NCBI GenBank assembly: GCA_965230795.1
Contig: OZ246020.1
Span: 1,240,001 to 1,304,000, forward strand
DNA from: PZPK01 sp965230795
GTDB lineage: Bacteria > Pseudomonadota > Gammaproteobacteria > Pseudomonadales > Oleiphilaceae
Direction: 5' to 3'
Length of the DNA: 64,000 nucleotides
Position numbers and translations under genes: made by a program. Below, one piece after another: positions 1-8,143 of this stretch; within the stretch, counting starts at the first letter, position 1, and each line of letters begins with the position of its first letter. Under the pieces are notes generated by a model. It ran no database searches. It saw nothing but the letters and a program-made list of their open reading frames with translations, and was not told the DNA's origin.

Positions 1-1213
1 GTTCCAGGATGTAGGCAACGCCACCTTTGCCGGATTGGCTGTTCACGCGGATGACCGATTGATAGTCGCGGCCCAGATCGCGCGGATCAATGGGTAAGTA
101 CGCCACATCCCAGCTGTCTTCCGGCTTCTGCTGTGACAGACACTTCCGGATCGCATCCTGATGACTGCCGGAAAAGGCGGTGTAGACCAGTTCGCCCAGC
201 CAGGGGTGGCGGGGATGCGCGGCGATTTGCGTACATTCGCTGACGACCCGAACGACTTCATCGGCATTGGATAAATCCAGTTTGGGATCAATGCCCTGGC
301 TGTAGAGGTTCATGGCCAGTGTGTAGTTATCCATATTGCCGGTACGCTCACCGTTGCCCATCAGTGTGCCTTCAATACGATCGGCGCCCGCCATCAGGCC
401 CAGTTCCGCGGCGGCAATCGCGCAACCGCGGTCGTTGTGGGTGTGCAGGCTGATAATCAGGCTGTCACGCTGGTTGACGGAATCGCAGAAGGTTTCGACC
501 TGATCGGCGAAAACATTTGGTGTCGCGCATTCGACCGTTGCCGGAAGATTGATGATAACCTTGTTGGCGGGGGTCGGTTGCCAGACATCAATCACCGCAT
601 TGCAGACTTCGACAGCAAAATCCACTTCGGTACTGGAAAAGCTCTCGGGAGAATACTGGAAACGCCAGTTGCCTTCGGGGCGTTTGGAGGCCTCGTCCAT
701 CACCTTTTGCGCGCCATGACGGGCGATCTCAACAATGCCAGGCTTGTCCATGTTGAATACTTTTTGTCGCTGCACCGGCGACGTGGAGTTGTAAACATGG
801 ATGATAGCGCGTGGTGCACCGTCCAATGCTTCGTAAGTGCGCTCGATCAGTTCATCGCGTGCCTGCACCAGAGCCTGAATGGTCACGTCCTCAGGAATCT
901 GATCTTCCTCAATCAACCAGCGGCAGAAATCAAAATCATCCTGGGAAGCGGAAGGAAAACCGATTTCGATTTCCTTGAAGCCCATTTTCACCAGCAAGCC
1001 CCACATACGCTGTTTCTGTTTGACGCTCATGGGCTCGATCAGAGCCTGGTTACCGTCGCGCAGATCAACCGCACACCAGATGGGCGCGGCCTCGATCTGT
1101 TGTGAAGGCCAGCGTCGATCCTGCTTGTTCAGTTTGGGGAAAGGCCTGTACTTCGTATGGGTGTAGCCCCTTGAAGCGTTACCGGATGCGGAATTACCCG
1201 TTACTGATTTCAT
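1..1213 (-). CDS. leuA: 2-isopropylmalate synthase, 3' end outside window
   Basis: Condenses acetyl-CoA with 2-oxoisovalerate, the first committed step of leucine synthesis, in the cytoplasm. About 404 codons are present and the C-terminal regulatory part is cut off by the window edge. The metal-binding start of the TIM barrel (LRDGNQALIEP) is at about residues 51-61. The HTHNDRG motif is near residue 255, and GSHQDAIRK and YLPIDPRDLGRDY follow. The pattern fits the long class also found in Pseudomonas, actinobacteria and yeast, not the E. coli form. The ATG is preceded by AGGA at a suitable distance. It diverges from an Lrp/AsnC gene, and the shared AT-rich region carries a palindrome, so local regulation by that protein is plausible. 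Confidence 0.96.
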   Translation of the reverse strand, partial: MKSVTGNSASGNASRGYTHTKYRPFPKLNKQDRRWPSQQIEAAPIWCAVDLRDGNQALIEPMSVKQKQRMWGLLVKMGFKEIEIGFPSASQDDFDFCRWLIEEDQIPEDVTIQALVQARDELIERTYEALDGAPRAIIHVYNSTSPVQRQKVFNMDKPGIVEIARHGAQKVMDEASKRPEGNWRFQYSPESFSSTEVDFAVEVCNAVIDVWQPTPANKVIINLPATVECATPNVFADQVETFCDSVNQRDSLIISLHTHNDRGCAIAAAELGLMAGADRIEGTLMGNGERTGNMDNYTLAMNLYSQGIDPKLDLSNADEVVRVVSECTQIAAHPRHPWLGELVYTAFSGSHQDAIRKCLSQQKPEDSWDVAYLPIDPRDLGRDYQSVIRVNSQSGKGGVAYILE

Positions 1214-1439
1214 AGTGCGTCCTGATATATCCGTCTGCATAACATTCTGGTGTTGTCGAATAGGGTGTTCACGGTCTGAGGGGGAATGTCCTGACAATCC
1301 GGATCTTGTGAATCCGTCTTAAGCAGTGACAACAGAACCTTGACCTTGTGAGTCAGCGGCTTCGTTTCCTTCCTACTGCCAGTCCGTGATCATGGGGAAA
1401 GTCTACGTGATCTTCCGGAGTGAATGATGGCAAAGTTGT

Positions 1440-1550
1440 CTCTGTTTTTATGCATATTTGCAATATATGCCTAATATGGATATAAAAAAGGGTGAAAAAT
1501 ACCAATAAATAGAAATATGCTTAGATGATAATGTCTAAAAGGTAAGTATT
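1440..1550. promoter_or_regulatory. AT-rich divergent control region, leuA / lrp-like gene
   Basis: This stretch is much richer in A and T than its surroundings. It contains a perfect inverted repeat, GCATAT and ATATGC separated by TTGCAAT (1452-1470), and a further ATATGC at 1515-1520. Lrp/AsnC proteins bind AT-rich dyads and often control their own gene and a divergent amino-acid gene. That this dyad is the operator is inference. Confidence 0.5.
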
Positions 1551-2021
1551 TTGGTGAAACTGGATCGTACTGACCGACTGATTCTGTCGGAGTTACAAAA
1601 GAATGGGGCAATCAGCAATCTGGAGCTGGCGGACCGTATCGGTTTGTCGCCATCCCCCTGTTCCCGCCGGGTCAAGGCGCTGACGGATGCCGGCATCATC
1701 GGACGTACCGTTACCCTGTTGGACGAGAAGCAACTGGGGCTGAGTCTGATGGCGTTGATTCATATCAGCATGGATCGTCATACACCCGAGCGTTTTGAAG
1801 TGTTTGAGTCGGCGGTTCGGTCTTATCCGGAAGTGCTGGAGTGTTTATTGATTACCGGTTCGGAAGCGGACTATCTGCTCAAGGTGATCGTCAAGGACAT
1901 GGAGAGTTACCAGCACTTTCTGCTGGGCAAGTTAACCCGTGTGGAAGGGGTTTCCGGGGTTCAGTCCAGCTTCGTCATGCGCAAGGTGGTATATTCCACC
2001 GAGATGCCGCTGGATGCTTAG
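1551..2021 (+). CDS. Lrp/AsnC family transcriptional regulator
   Basis: 156-residue DNA-binding protein of the leucine-responsive/feast-famine family. The N-terminal winged helix-turn-helix (about residues 5-60) contains ISNLELADRIGLSPSPCSRR. The C-terminal RAM/effector domain contains the ITGSEADYLLKV strand characteristic of the family. These proteins form octamers or hexadecamers and sense amino acids. The start is TTG at 1551, with AAAAGG eight bases upstream; GTG three bases later is the alternative. It diverges from leuA, which suggests a role in branched-chain amino-acid control. Too many paralogues exist to call it Lrp itself. Confidence 0.92.
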   Translation: MVKLDRTDRLILSELQKNGAISNLELADRIGLSPSPCSRRVKALTDAGIIGRTVTLLDEKQLGLSLMALIHISMDRHTPERFEVFESAVRSYPEVLECLLITGSEADYLLKVIVKDMESYQHFLLGKLTRVEGVSGVQSSFVMRKVVYSTEMPLDA

Positions 2022-2089
2022 ACGATCTATCGACGTTTCATAGAGTAAAGCAGCGCGGATTGGGTAAAAGAATAACGAGGAGATTCGAC

Positions 2090-2716
2090 ATGGGGTTTTA
2101 TCACGAGCGCATTCTGCCGCATGTGATCGACAAGGTCTGTTCCCTGGGACAGGTGATGAAGCAGCGTAGCCAGGTGGTGCCGCAATGTGCCGGAACGGTA
2201 CTGGAAGTGGGCATGGGCTCCGGTATCAATCTGCAGTTTTATCAGCCTGGGCAGGTTGATCGCGTCTATGGCCTGGAGCCCTCCATGGGGATGCGTCGTA
2301 TGGCGCAGCATCATTTGAGTCAGGCCCAGGTTGATGTGACCTGGCTGGATCTGCCGGGTGAGCAGATTCCGCTGGAAGATAACAGCGTCGATACGGTGCT
2401 GTTGACTTTTACCCTGTGTACCATTCCCGATTGGTCGCGTGCTATGCAGCAGATGCACCGGGTGTTAAGACCCAATGGCAAGCTCCTGTTTCTGGAGCAT
2501 GGCGCGGCGCCTGATGCGGGGGTGAAACGCTGGCAGGATCGTTTGACCCCATGCTGGAAGCATATGGCAGGAGGGTGTCACCTGAATCGGGAGATTCCCG
2601 GTTTGATTGAGCAGAGCGGGTTTTCCATTACGCGTATGGAACAGAGCTATATGCCGAAAACGCCGCGTTTTGCCGGGTATGTCTATCAGGGTGAGGCTGT
2701 GTTGAGAGGTGAGTAA
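2090..2716 (+). CDS. class I SAM-dependent methyltransferase
   Basis: 208-residue soluble methyltransferase. The SAM-binding glycine loop VLEVGMGSGINL is near residues 37-48, the acidic end of strand 2 is GLEPS, and motif IV-like TFTLCTIPD and motif V-like VLRPNGKLLFLEHG follow. This is a Methyltransf_11 type resembling UbiE and METTL7-like enzymes, so the acceptor could be a lipid, quinone or thiol. The frame is open far upstream into the lrp-like gene, but the ATG at 2090 has a good AACGAGGAG site and matches the family N-terminus. It is convergent with the next gene. Confidence 0.85.
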   Translation: MGFYHERILPHVIDKVCSLGQVMKQRSQVVPQCAGTVLEVGMGSGINLQFYQPGQVDRVYGLEPSMGMRRMAQHHLSQAQVDVTWLDLPGEQIPLEDNSVDTVLLTFTLCTIPDWSRAMQQMHRVLRPNGKLLFLEHGAAPDAGVKRWQDRLTPCWKHMAGGCHLNREIPGLIEQSGFSITRMEQSYMPKTPRFAGYVYQGEAVLRGE

Positions 2717-2729
2717 AACATCGACGGGA

Positions 2730-3032
2730 TTATCGCGCTTCGGTTTTCACCTCTATCACGCGCCCCTCTTTGATGTACACCATGCTGTAGTGTCGGCTGC
2801 CCTTGCGATAAGCCCAGCGTTCAATGCGGCAGCCGTTTTCGAGTCCGGCGCAGGGTTTGTAAAATTCGGTTTTATGCTCCGGTTCCCCGCAACGGTCCAG
2901 TACCGAGATGTCTGTATCACCTTCCAATACCAGATCATTTCCGCAACGCATGGCCCAGCTTGGACTACTGAGCAGCAAAAGTAACGCGACGCCCATTGTC
3001 TGCGCGCGAAGAATTTGTCTTTGTCCCGTCAT
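2730..3032 (-). CDS. secreted DUF2845 protein
   Basis: About 100 residues with an N-terminal signal peptide ending near SSPSWA, then a mature part starting MRCGNDLVLEGD. The pattern of conserved Cys and 'RCGEPEHK' matches DUF2845, small periplasmic proteins of unknown function. Cysteines in CGND, RCGEP, KPCAG and NGCRIE could form two disulfides. The ATG at 3032 and the internal ATG at 2996 both give plausible signal peptides, and neither has a clear ribosome site. It is convergent with the methyltransferase gene, with only 13 bases between stops. Confidence 0.75.
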   Translation of the reverse strand: MTGQRQILRAQTMGVALLLLLSSPSWAMRCGNDLVLEGDTDISVLDRCGEPEHKTEFYKPCAGLENGCRIERWAYRKGSRHYSMVYIKEGRVIEVKTEAR

Positions 3033-3068
3033 TTGCAACACCGAATCGACTGACTGTCTTTGCCTTCA

Positions 3069-3839
3069 CTATAGCCAATCGGCAGCGATTTGTATCGGGC
3101 GTGGTGATGAGCTGTCCTGAACCCACACCACAATCGCCTCGCGTGTTGCCCTACCGGCCTGGCTTGTGGGCAGGGTAGTCTGGGCTTGCCAACTGCCGTT
3201 TTCTTCGCGCAGGGGAAGGGCATGATGGCCGGTGACCACAAAGTCATGTTGCAAGTGCTTGCCCGAGTTTTCGCCGCGCTTTACGGACGTTTGAATACCA
3301 AAACCGAGACGGGCCAGATGTACCTGAAGCGCCTTTGCCGGCGTTGTGGATTCGTAACGGATGCTGGTTTGTTCGGCATTGATAATAAGGCTCAATTTTC
3401 CCTTGAGTTTGGCACTGGCGTCGCTGAGCGAGCGTCCGTAAAACCAGCCGTTCCAGCCCTCTCCGTTGACGACAAAGCCGGGGGTGGCGACGTTCCGGGT
3501 CAGACCGCTACGGCGGTAGGCGCGCTGACGCTGACTGAATTGCTCCATGGCAAATGGATCTTTCCAACCCAGATAGTCCCAGTAGTCCACATGAAAATTG
3601 ATGGGAATCAGCTCATGCCACAGGCCTGGGTGATTGGTCATGGCATTGATCCAGCGTTCGGCAGGGGGACAGCTGCTGCAACCCTGTGAGGTATACAGCT
3701 CAAGAATCGTGGGCGATGTCTGCTGACTCTGAATCATTTTTTCCTCCCCATGAACGGTGGTGCTTAGGAGTGCCATCAGCATGAGGCCGAACAGAATTCG
3801 CGCCATGTGAAAGCAATGGGTGGTTGTGGAAAAGGTCAT
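3069..3839 (-). CDS. secreted DUF1223 thioredoxin-fold protein
   Basis: About 256 residues. A hydrophobic signal segment (ARILFGLMLMALLSTTVHG) is followed by ILELYTSQGCSSCPPAER, the signature of DUF1223, which has a thioredoxin-like fold with a CxxC pair. Further family features are FHVDYWDYLGWKDPF and TPGFVVNG. The function is not established; periplasmic redox activity is inferred from the fold. The reading frame extends to 3920, but ATG 3839 has GGAG seven bases upstream; ATG 3806 would also give a signal peptide. It diverges from the flavin oxidoreductase gene. Confidence 0.85.
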   Translation of the reverse strand: MTFSTTTHCFHMARILFGLMLMALLSTTVHGEEKMIQSQQTSPTILELYTSQGCSSCPPAERWINAMTNHPGLWHELIPINFHVDYWDYLGWKDPFAMEQFSQRQRAYRRSGLTRNVATPGFVVNGEGWNGWFYGRSLSDASAKLKGKLSLIINAEQTSIRYESTTPAKALQVHLARLGFGIQTSVKRGENSGKHLQHDFVVTGHHALPLREENGSWQAQTTLPTSQAGRATREAIVVWVQDSSSPRPIQIAADWL

Positions 3840-3932
3840 GTCGGGCTCCGGGGACGTATTCAGCGATGCGATACAGCCATCTGACCCGAATATTGCGGTT
3901 CGGTTCCATGGCACTTCCAATGTGGACGGTAG

Positions 3933-3962
3933 TTGGGTCTCAGCTTCGTCTTCCGCTAGAAT
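3933..3962 (+). promoter_or_regulatory. candidate sigma-70 promoter for the 4024 gene
   Basis: TTGGGT (3933-3938) and TAGAAT (3957-3962) with an 18-base spacer. Transcription would start near 3969, about 55 bases before the chosen ATG. This is consistent with the start lying downstream of the long open frame. Confidence 0.4.
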
Positions 3963-3990
3963 GCGTGCGACCTATAACAACCCGTTCATT

Positions 3991-4026
3991 GAGAGTGCTA
4001 TAGAGAGTGCCATAGAGAGTCCCATG
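3991..4026 (+). repeat. 12-bp tandem repeat, three copies, at a start codon
   Basis: Units at 3991-4002, 4003-4014 and 4015-4026 read GAGAGTGCTATA, GAGAGTGCCATA and GAGAGTCCCATG. The ATG of the oxidoreductase gene is the end of the third unit. The AGAG of the repeat may act as a weak ribosome site. Confidence 0.9.
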
Positions 4027-4980
4027 CCTATCCCATCCCTGTTTAACAATCGACTCAGTCTACCTGTCATATGTGCGCCCATGTTTTTGGTGTCCAGCCC
4101 AAGATTGGTCATCAGTGCCTGCCAGAACGGCATTGTCGGAACCTTTCCCGCACTGAATACCCGGCCACAGGCCTTGCTCGATCGGTGGTTAACTGAAATA
4201 AAAGAAGCGCTTGATGGCTATCAAAAGGCACATCCGGATCGACCCGTTGCGCCCTTTGGCGTCAATCAGGTGGTGCATCCTTCAAATTCGCGACTGGCAG
4301 CGGACCGGGCGCTGGTGAAAAAGCATCAGGTGCCCTTTGTGATTACCAGTCAGGGCAATCCCGCTGAGGTGGCAGAAGAAGTACATGAATGGGGCGGGGT
4401 GGTATTCCATGATGTGATCTATGCGGAGCATGCGAAAAAAGCCATTGCCGCTGGTGTTGACGGCATTATCGCGGTGACAGCAGGCGCGGGCGGCCATGCC
4501 GGTACGGGTAACCCCTTTGCGCTAGTGCGGGAGATACGTGAGTTTTGGGATGGGCCGCTGGCGTTGGCAGGCGCCATCAATGACGGCTATGGCATTCGTG
4601 CTGCCGAGACCCTGGGTGCCGATTTTGCGTACATGGGCACCCGGTTTATCGCGACCGAAGAAGCCGAAGTGGATCCGGCTTACAAGTCCATGTTGGTCGA
4701 CGCCCAGATTCGTGATCTGATTTATACCGATTTATTTACCGGCGTGAATTGCAATTACCTGCGTCCTTCCATTGAGCGGGCGGGTATTGATCTGAATGTG
4801 TTTGAGGGAAAACAGACCGTGGATCTGGACCTGGGAGATACCAATGCCTGGAAGGATCTCTGGAGTGCAGGACATGGCGTTTCCGGCATTCAGGAAGTTG
4901 AAGCCATGGAGATTCTGGTGGAAAAACTCAAGCAGGAATACCGAGCCGCTGCCGGGACGCCGGTCTTCGGCGCTTCCTGA
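4024..4980 (+). CDS. nitronate monooxygenase-family flavin oxidoreductase
   Basis: 318-residue TIM-barrel FMN enzyme. NMO/2-nitropropane dioxygenase features are LPVICAPMFLVSSPRLVIS at the N-terminus, the phosphate/FMN region GGVVFHDVIYAEHAKKA, the glycine-rich VTAGAGGHAG, LAGAINDGYGI and AYMGTRFIATEEA. This subgroup oxidises nitronates or acts as an NAD(P)H:quinone-type reductase; the substrate cannot be read from sequence. The frame is open upstream to 3820, but the protein family begins at the ATG at 4024. A hairpin follows the stop. Confidence 0.88.
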   Translation: MPIPSLFNNRLSLPVICAPMFLVSSPRLVISACQNGIVGTFPALNTRPQALLDRWLTEIKEALDGYQKAHPDRPVAPFGVNQVVHPSNSRLAADRALVKKHQVPFVITSQGNPAEVAEEVHEWGGVVFHDVIYAEHAKKAIAAGVDGIIAVTAGAGGHAGTGNPFALVREIREFWDGPLALAGAINDGYGIRAAETLGADFAYMGTRFIATEEAEVDPAYKSMLVDAQIRDLIYTDLFTGVNCNYLRPSIERAGIDLNVFEGKQTVDLDLGDTNAWKDLWSAGHGVSGIQEVEAMEILVEKLKQEYRAAAGTPVFGAS

Positions 4981-5003
4981 AATATTTGTGCCGACCGAAT
5001 AGA

Positions 5004-5036
5004 GCGGGGTATAGCAAACAATCGGGCATACCCCGC
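5004..5036 (+). terminator. stem-loop after the flavin oxidoreductase gene
   Basis: Perfect 9-bp stem, GCGGGGTAT (5004-5012) and ATACCCCGC (5028-5036), with a 15-base loop. A T-rich stretch follows only about 12 bases later, so it is terminator-like and not a perfect intrinsic terminator. Confidence 0.55.
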
Positions 5037-5104
5037 AAAACCTGAATAAAATTTTTATTTTATTGTCTCGCTGTGTCAGAATTTGTCCCGTTCTATTAAT
5101 GAGA

Positions 5105-6343
5105 ATGAATCGGGACAGGATGAAACGCGTGGTGCCCTCAGACGAAAGCTATTTTCAGAACCTGGATGCTGCGCTCAAACGAGCGGGGGTAGGTCAGCCC
5201 GTGTTGGTCATCGATCAACAGCGACTGGATGCGAATATTGCTCAGCTGAAACGCACGCTCGATCAGGGCTTTGCCTTTCGTTTGGTTGCCAAGTCTTTGC
5301 CGAGTCTGCCGCTGATAAAACACGTGTTGACGAAAACTGAATCGAATCGCCTGATGTGTTTTCATCTGCCTTTTCTCAAGGAACTGTCCGAGCACTTGTC
5401 AGATGCGGACATACTGATGGGAAAACCGATGACCGTCGCGGGCGTCCGTGGCTATTACCTTTGGTACCGGGAACAGCAGGGTCGTTCGTTCAAACCCGAG
5501 CAACAACTACAATGGTTGGTCGATAGCGAAGAGCGCTTGCATGCCTATGCGGCTCTGGCTGCGGAATTGGATGTGCGGCTGCGAATCAATCTGGAAATCG
5601 ATGTCGGCTTGCACCGGGGTGGTTTCAGTTGCCTGAATGCATTTCGCAGGGCGGTGGCGTTTATCTCGCGCTCCGAAAATCTGTTTCTTACTGGTTTGAT
5701 GGGCTACGAAGCCCATATCACGAAAGTTCCACTGGTTCTGGGCGGCCCCAAGCGTGCTGAAGCCCAATCCAAATCACGCTATCGGGAATTCGTCGAGGCG
5801 CTGCCCTCAGGTGTTGATGTCGATAATCTTTGCTTGAACGCAGGTGGCAGCACGACTTATCCCCTGTATTCTTCCGATGATGTCTGCAATGAACTGGCGA
5901 CCGCCTCTGCGCTGCTTAAACCCTCCGACTTCGATGTATATACCCTTGATCTTCACGAGCCTGCCGCATTTATCGCAACACCGGTCTTGAAGCGTTTGCA
6001 ACGACCGCAATTGCCCATGGTTGAAAAGTGGGCGGAGTTGTTCTTTCGAAGTGGTTTGTTGCCGACTCAGGCCTGTTTTACTTACGGAGGTAACTGGCTG
6101 GCATCCCCTTGTTATCCTGCAGGCGTGCAACGCGTGCGTTTGTTTGGACATTCAAGTAATCAGGAAATGTACGCCCTGCCGGAGTCGGCCCGGATCGAGA
6201 CGGAAGATTTTATGTTTTTCCGTCCTCACCAGAGTGAAGCGGTGATGCTGCAGTTTGGCGATCTGGCCGTGTACCGCGAAGGATCGATCAAGGAGTGGTG
6301 GCCTGTATTAAAGGGGCCGCAACAGGAGGGAATGATTCGGTGA
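5105..6343 (+). CDS. PLP-dependent alanine-racemase/D-threonine-aldolase family enzyme
   Basis: About 412 residues. The N-terminal PLP TIM barrel follows the DSD1/alanine-racemase fold. VLVIDQQRLDANI is the first strand, and FRLVAKSLPSLPL carries the likely Schiff-base lysine. RINLEIDVGLHRGG, LTGLMGYEAHI and NLCLNAGGSTTYPLY follow. The C-terminal half holds ACFTYGGNW and the FFRPHQSEAVM region, where this family binds a divalent metal with His and Cys. Expected chemistry is D-threonine aldolase or D-serine dehydratase/racemase; the substrate is unknown. The last codons overlap the start of a membrane-protein gene, so the two are translationally coupled. Confidence 0.8.
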   Translation: MNRDRMKRVVPSDESYFQNLDAALKRAGVGQPVLVIDQQRLDANIAQLKRTLDQGFAFRLVAKSLPSLPLIKHVLTKTESNRLMCFHLPFLKELSEHLSDADILMGKPMTVAGVRGYYLWYREQQGRSFKPEQQLQWLVDSEERLHAYAALAAELDVRLRINLEIDVGLHRGGFSCLNAFRRAVAFISRSENLFLTGLMGYEAHITKVPLVLGGPKRAEAQSKSRYREFVEALPSGVDVDNLCLNAGGSTTYPLYSSDDVCNELATASALLKPSDFDVYTLDLHEPAAFIATPVLKRLQRPQLPMVEKWAELFFRSGLLPTQACFTYGGNWLASPCYPAGVQRVRLFGHSSNQEMYALPESARIETEDFMFFRPHQSEAVMLQFGDLAVYREGSIKEWWPVLKGPQQEGMIR

Positions 6344-7527
6344 GTGCTGTATGGGTGACCTTGCTGTTTGTGTTTGCGCCGGTCCTTCTGATTGTGTTGT
6401 GTCAGCGCGTAGCCTGGCTGGACAAGCTGGGCGTGGTGGTGTTGTCTTTTGCTTCGGGGATTGTGTTGGCAGCGTTGGTTGATGTGCCGCAATTGACCCC
6501 AGGTGTGGATGTGAAAGCCGTCCAGATCCAGATTACGGAACTGACTATTGCACTGGCCTTGCCGCTTTTGGTGTTTTCGATGAATGTGCGCCAGGCTTTG
6601 CTACATGCGGGGCCGACCCTGCGTTCCATGGCCGTTGCACTGGTGTCGGTTGTGATAATCAGCGCCGGTCTTGCATGGTTGTTTCGGCATGAACTCGATC
6701 CTATTTGGCAAATTGCGGCGATGGCCGTGGGGGCCTATACGGGAGGTGGCCCGAATATGGCGGCAATAAAAACTGCCATCGAGGGGGATCAGGCTGTATT
6801 CGTGACCATGACCACCTATGACATTTTATTATCTGCCTTGTACCTGTTGTTCGTGATGACTCTCGCCAAGCCCATATTCGGGCGATTTTTGTCACCTTAT
6901 TCCCATGAACCGCTCGGTCCTGATGTGAGTGACTCGGATTTCTCGCATCTGGCGGACGAGAGTGCAGGCGCTTTTCGACGCTTATTGCAGCGGGGTGGTC
7001 GACTGGAAAGCATCAAAGCAGCCTTGTTTTCCCTGCTGGCAGTGGGCTTGTCGGTTGGTCTCGCGGGCCTGTTTCCGAGCGGCATGCAATCGGTGTTGAC
7101 GATCATTTTCATTACCAGTTTCGGATTGCTGTTCTCACTGATCCCAGCCATCCATCGCCTTAAAAACAGCTTTCAGCTAGGGATGTATTTGATTCTTGTG
7201 TTCTGTTTTACCATGGGGGCGATGACCGATCTGGACGTGCTGACACAGCTGGACATGCACCTTTTCGCCTTCATCGGGCTGATGTTGATAGGTGCTCTGC
7301 TACTGCATGCCGTGATATGTCGTCTGCTCAGGATTGATACCGATACCTTTCTGATTGCCTCGGCTGCCGCCATTATGTCGGTTCCGTTTATTCCGGTCAT
7401 TGCCGGCGCGCTCAAGAACCGTGCTTTGATTGTGCCGGGCTTTGCCGCAGCTATTCTGGGTTATGCTGCAGGGAACTACCTGGGGATCGGGATGGCCTTC
7501 TTTCTGCGCTGGATGCTTGCGTTTTGA
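6340..7527 (+). CDS. DUF819 family membrane protein
   Basis: 395-residue polytopic membrane protein with about ten hydrophobic segments. The signature is AVGAYTGGGPNMAAIKTAI, matching the conserved GT-GG-PN-AAI element of DUF819 (YjcL-like). ITELTIALALPLLVFSMN is also typical. The architecture resembles a transporter with two inverted halves. The start is GTG 6340, eleven bases after an AGGAGGG site, overlapping the preceding stop (GTGA). Coupling to a PLP enzyme suggests it moves the substrate or product, possibly a D-amino acid; this is inference. Confidence 0.82.
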   Translation: MSAVWVTLLFVFAPVLLIVLCQRVAWLDKLGVVVLSFASGIVLAALVDVPQLTPGVDVKAVQIQITELTIALALPLLVFSMNVRQALLHAGPTLRSMAVALVSVVIISAGLAWLFRHELDPIWQIAAMAVGAYTGGGPNMAAIKTAIEGDQAVFVTMTTYDILLSALYLLFVMTLAKPIFGRFLSPYSHEPLGPDVSDSDFSHLADESAGAFRRLLQRGGRLESIKAALFSLLAVGLSVGLAGLFPSGMQSVLTIIFITSFGLLFSLIPAIHRLKNSFQLGMYLILVFCFTMGAMTDLDVLTQLDMHLFAFIGLMLIGALLLHAVICRLLRIDTDTFLIASAAAIMSVPFIPVIAGALKNRALIVPGFAAAILGYAAGNYLGIGMAFFLRWMLAF

Positions 7528-7650
7528 CAATATTACGATTGCTTAAATAACGATCGTTTAGGGTGTTTGCTCTAATTGTTCGCGCTAGGGTTCAAGCATA
7601 GGGATCGGCATTCGCTGATTCCGTTTAACGGTGCGTGAAAGGAGGATTGT

Positions 7651-7935
7651 ATGCAAACTTTCAAACCGTCATATCAGCCCTTTGCCAGATTGATTTCATC
7701 GATACAGGTATTGGGTAAGCAAGCCGGAAATGGCGTCGCAGACGCGGGTTCTTATGCTGCATCGGGCCTGTTCGGGTTTTGGCTGAGAGGTCAGAAATAC
7801 CGTGATCCGGGGGAATTCCTGTTCCACCAGTTGCTGGATCTGAGTCGCTTTGTCAGTGGCTATGGCCGAATACTCGAAGAGCTGGATGATCCGCATTTCG
7901 AACTGAAACTGGACGATTTTAGAGGCGATTTTTAG
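7651..7935 (+). CDS. small protein of unknown function, 94 residues
   Basis: I do not recognise the family. The gene has a very strong ribosome site (AAAGGAGGA) and a textbook terminator just after the stop, so it is probably a real single-gene unit. The N-terminal half is polar with Gly/Ala (QAGNGVADAGSYAASG). The middle contains an amphipathic FGFWLRGQKYRDPGEFLF stretch, and the C-terminus is acidic. There is no signal peptide and no transmembrane segment. Confidence 0.65.
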   Translation: MQTFKPSYQPFARLISSIQVLGKQAGNGVADAGSYAASGLFGFWLRGQKYRDPGEFLFHQLLDLSRFVSGYGRILEELDDPHFELKLDDFRGDF

Positions 7936-7944
7936 GTCTATCTA

Positions 7945-7968
7945 GCCGGACAATCTGTCCGGCTTTTT
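7945..7968 (+). terminator. intrinsic terminator after the 7651 gene
   Basis: 8-bp perfect stem, GCCGGACA (7945-7952) and TGTCCGGC (7956-7963), with a 3-base loop and a T5 tract. Confidence 0.92.
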
Positions 7969-8143
7969 GTTTGTCTTGTTTGGCGAAGCCGGTATTCTGA
8001 TCAAGCGGACATTGGCCGGAATGTGAGCTGCTCTGTCTTTTTTGGTGGGCAAGAGGGCGTGTCTGGCGGTTGTCTCATTAGGCGGGCTATCTATAATCAG
8101 ACCTTTCTGAAAAACGAAACCACGAAGCTCTGACGAATCCCTT

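Noticed and set aside
437..1105. 222-codon frame on the plus strand
   Set aside because: Antisense shadow of leuA, which is certain on the minus strand.
1210..1400. Leucine-codon leader peptide before leuA (CTG-TTG-TCA-CTG-CTT at 1335-1321 on the minus strand)
   Set aside because: The leucine-rich frame has no ATG or GTG before that stretch and no terminator/antiterminator pair. An 11-codon ATG frame at 1245 overlaps leuA but has no ribosome site.
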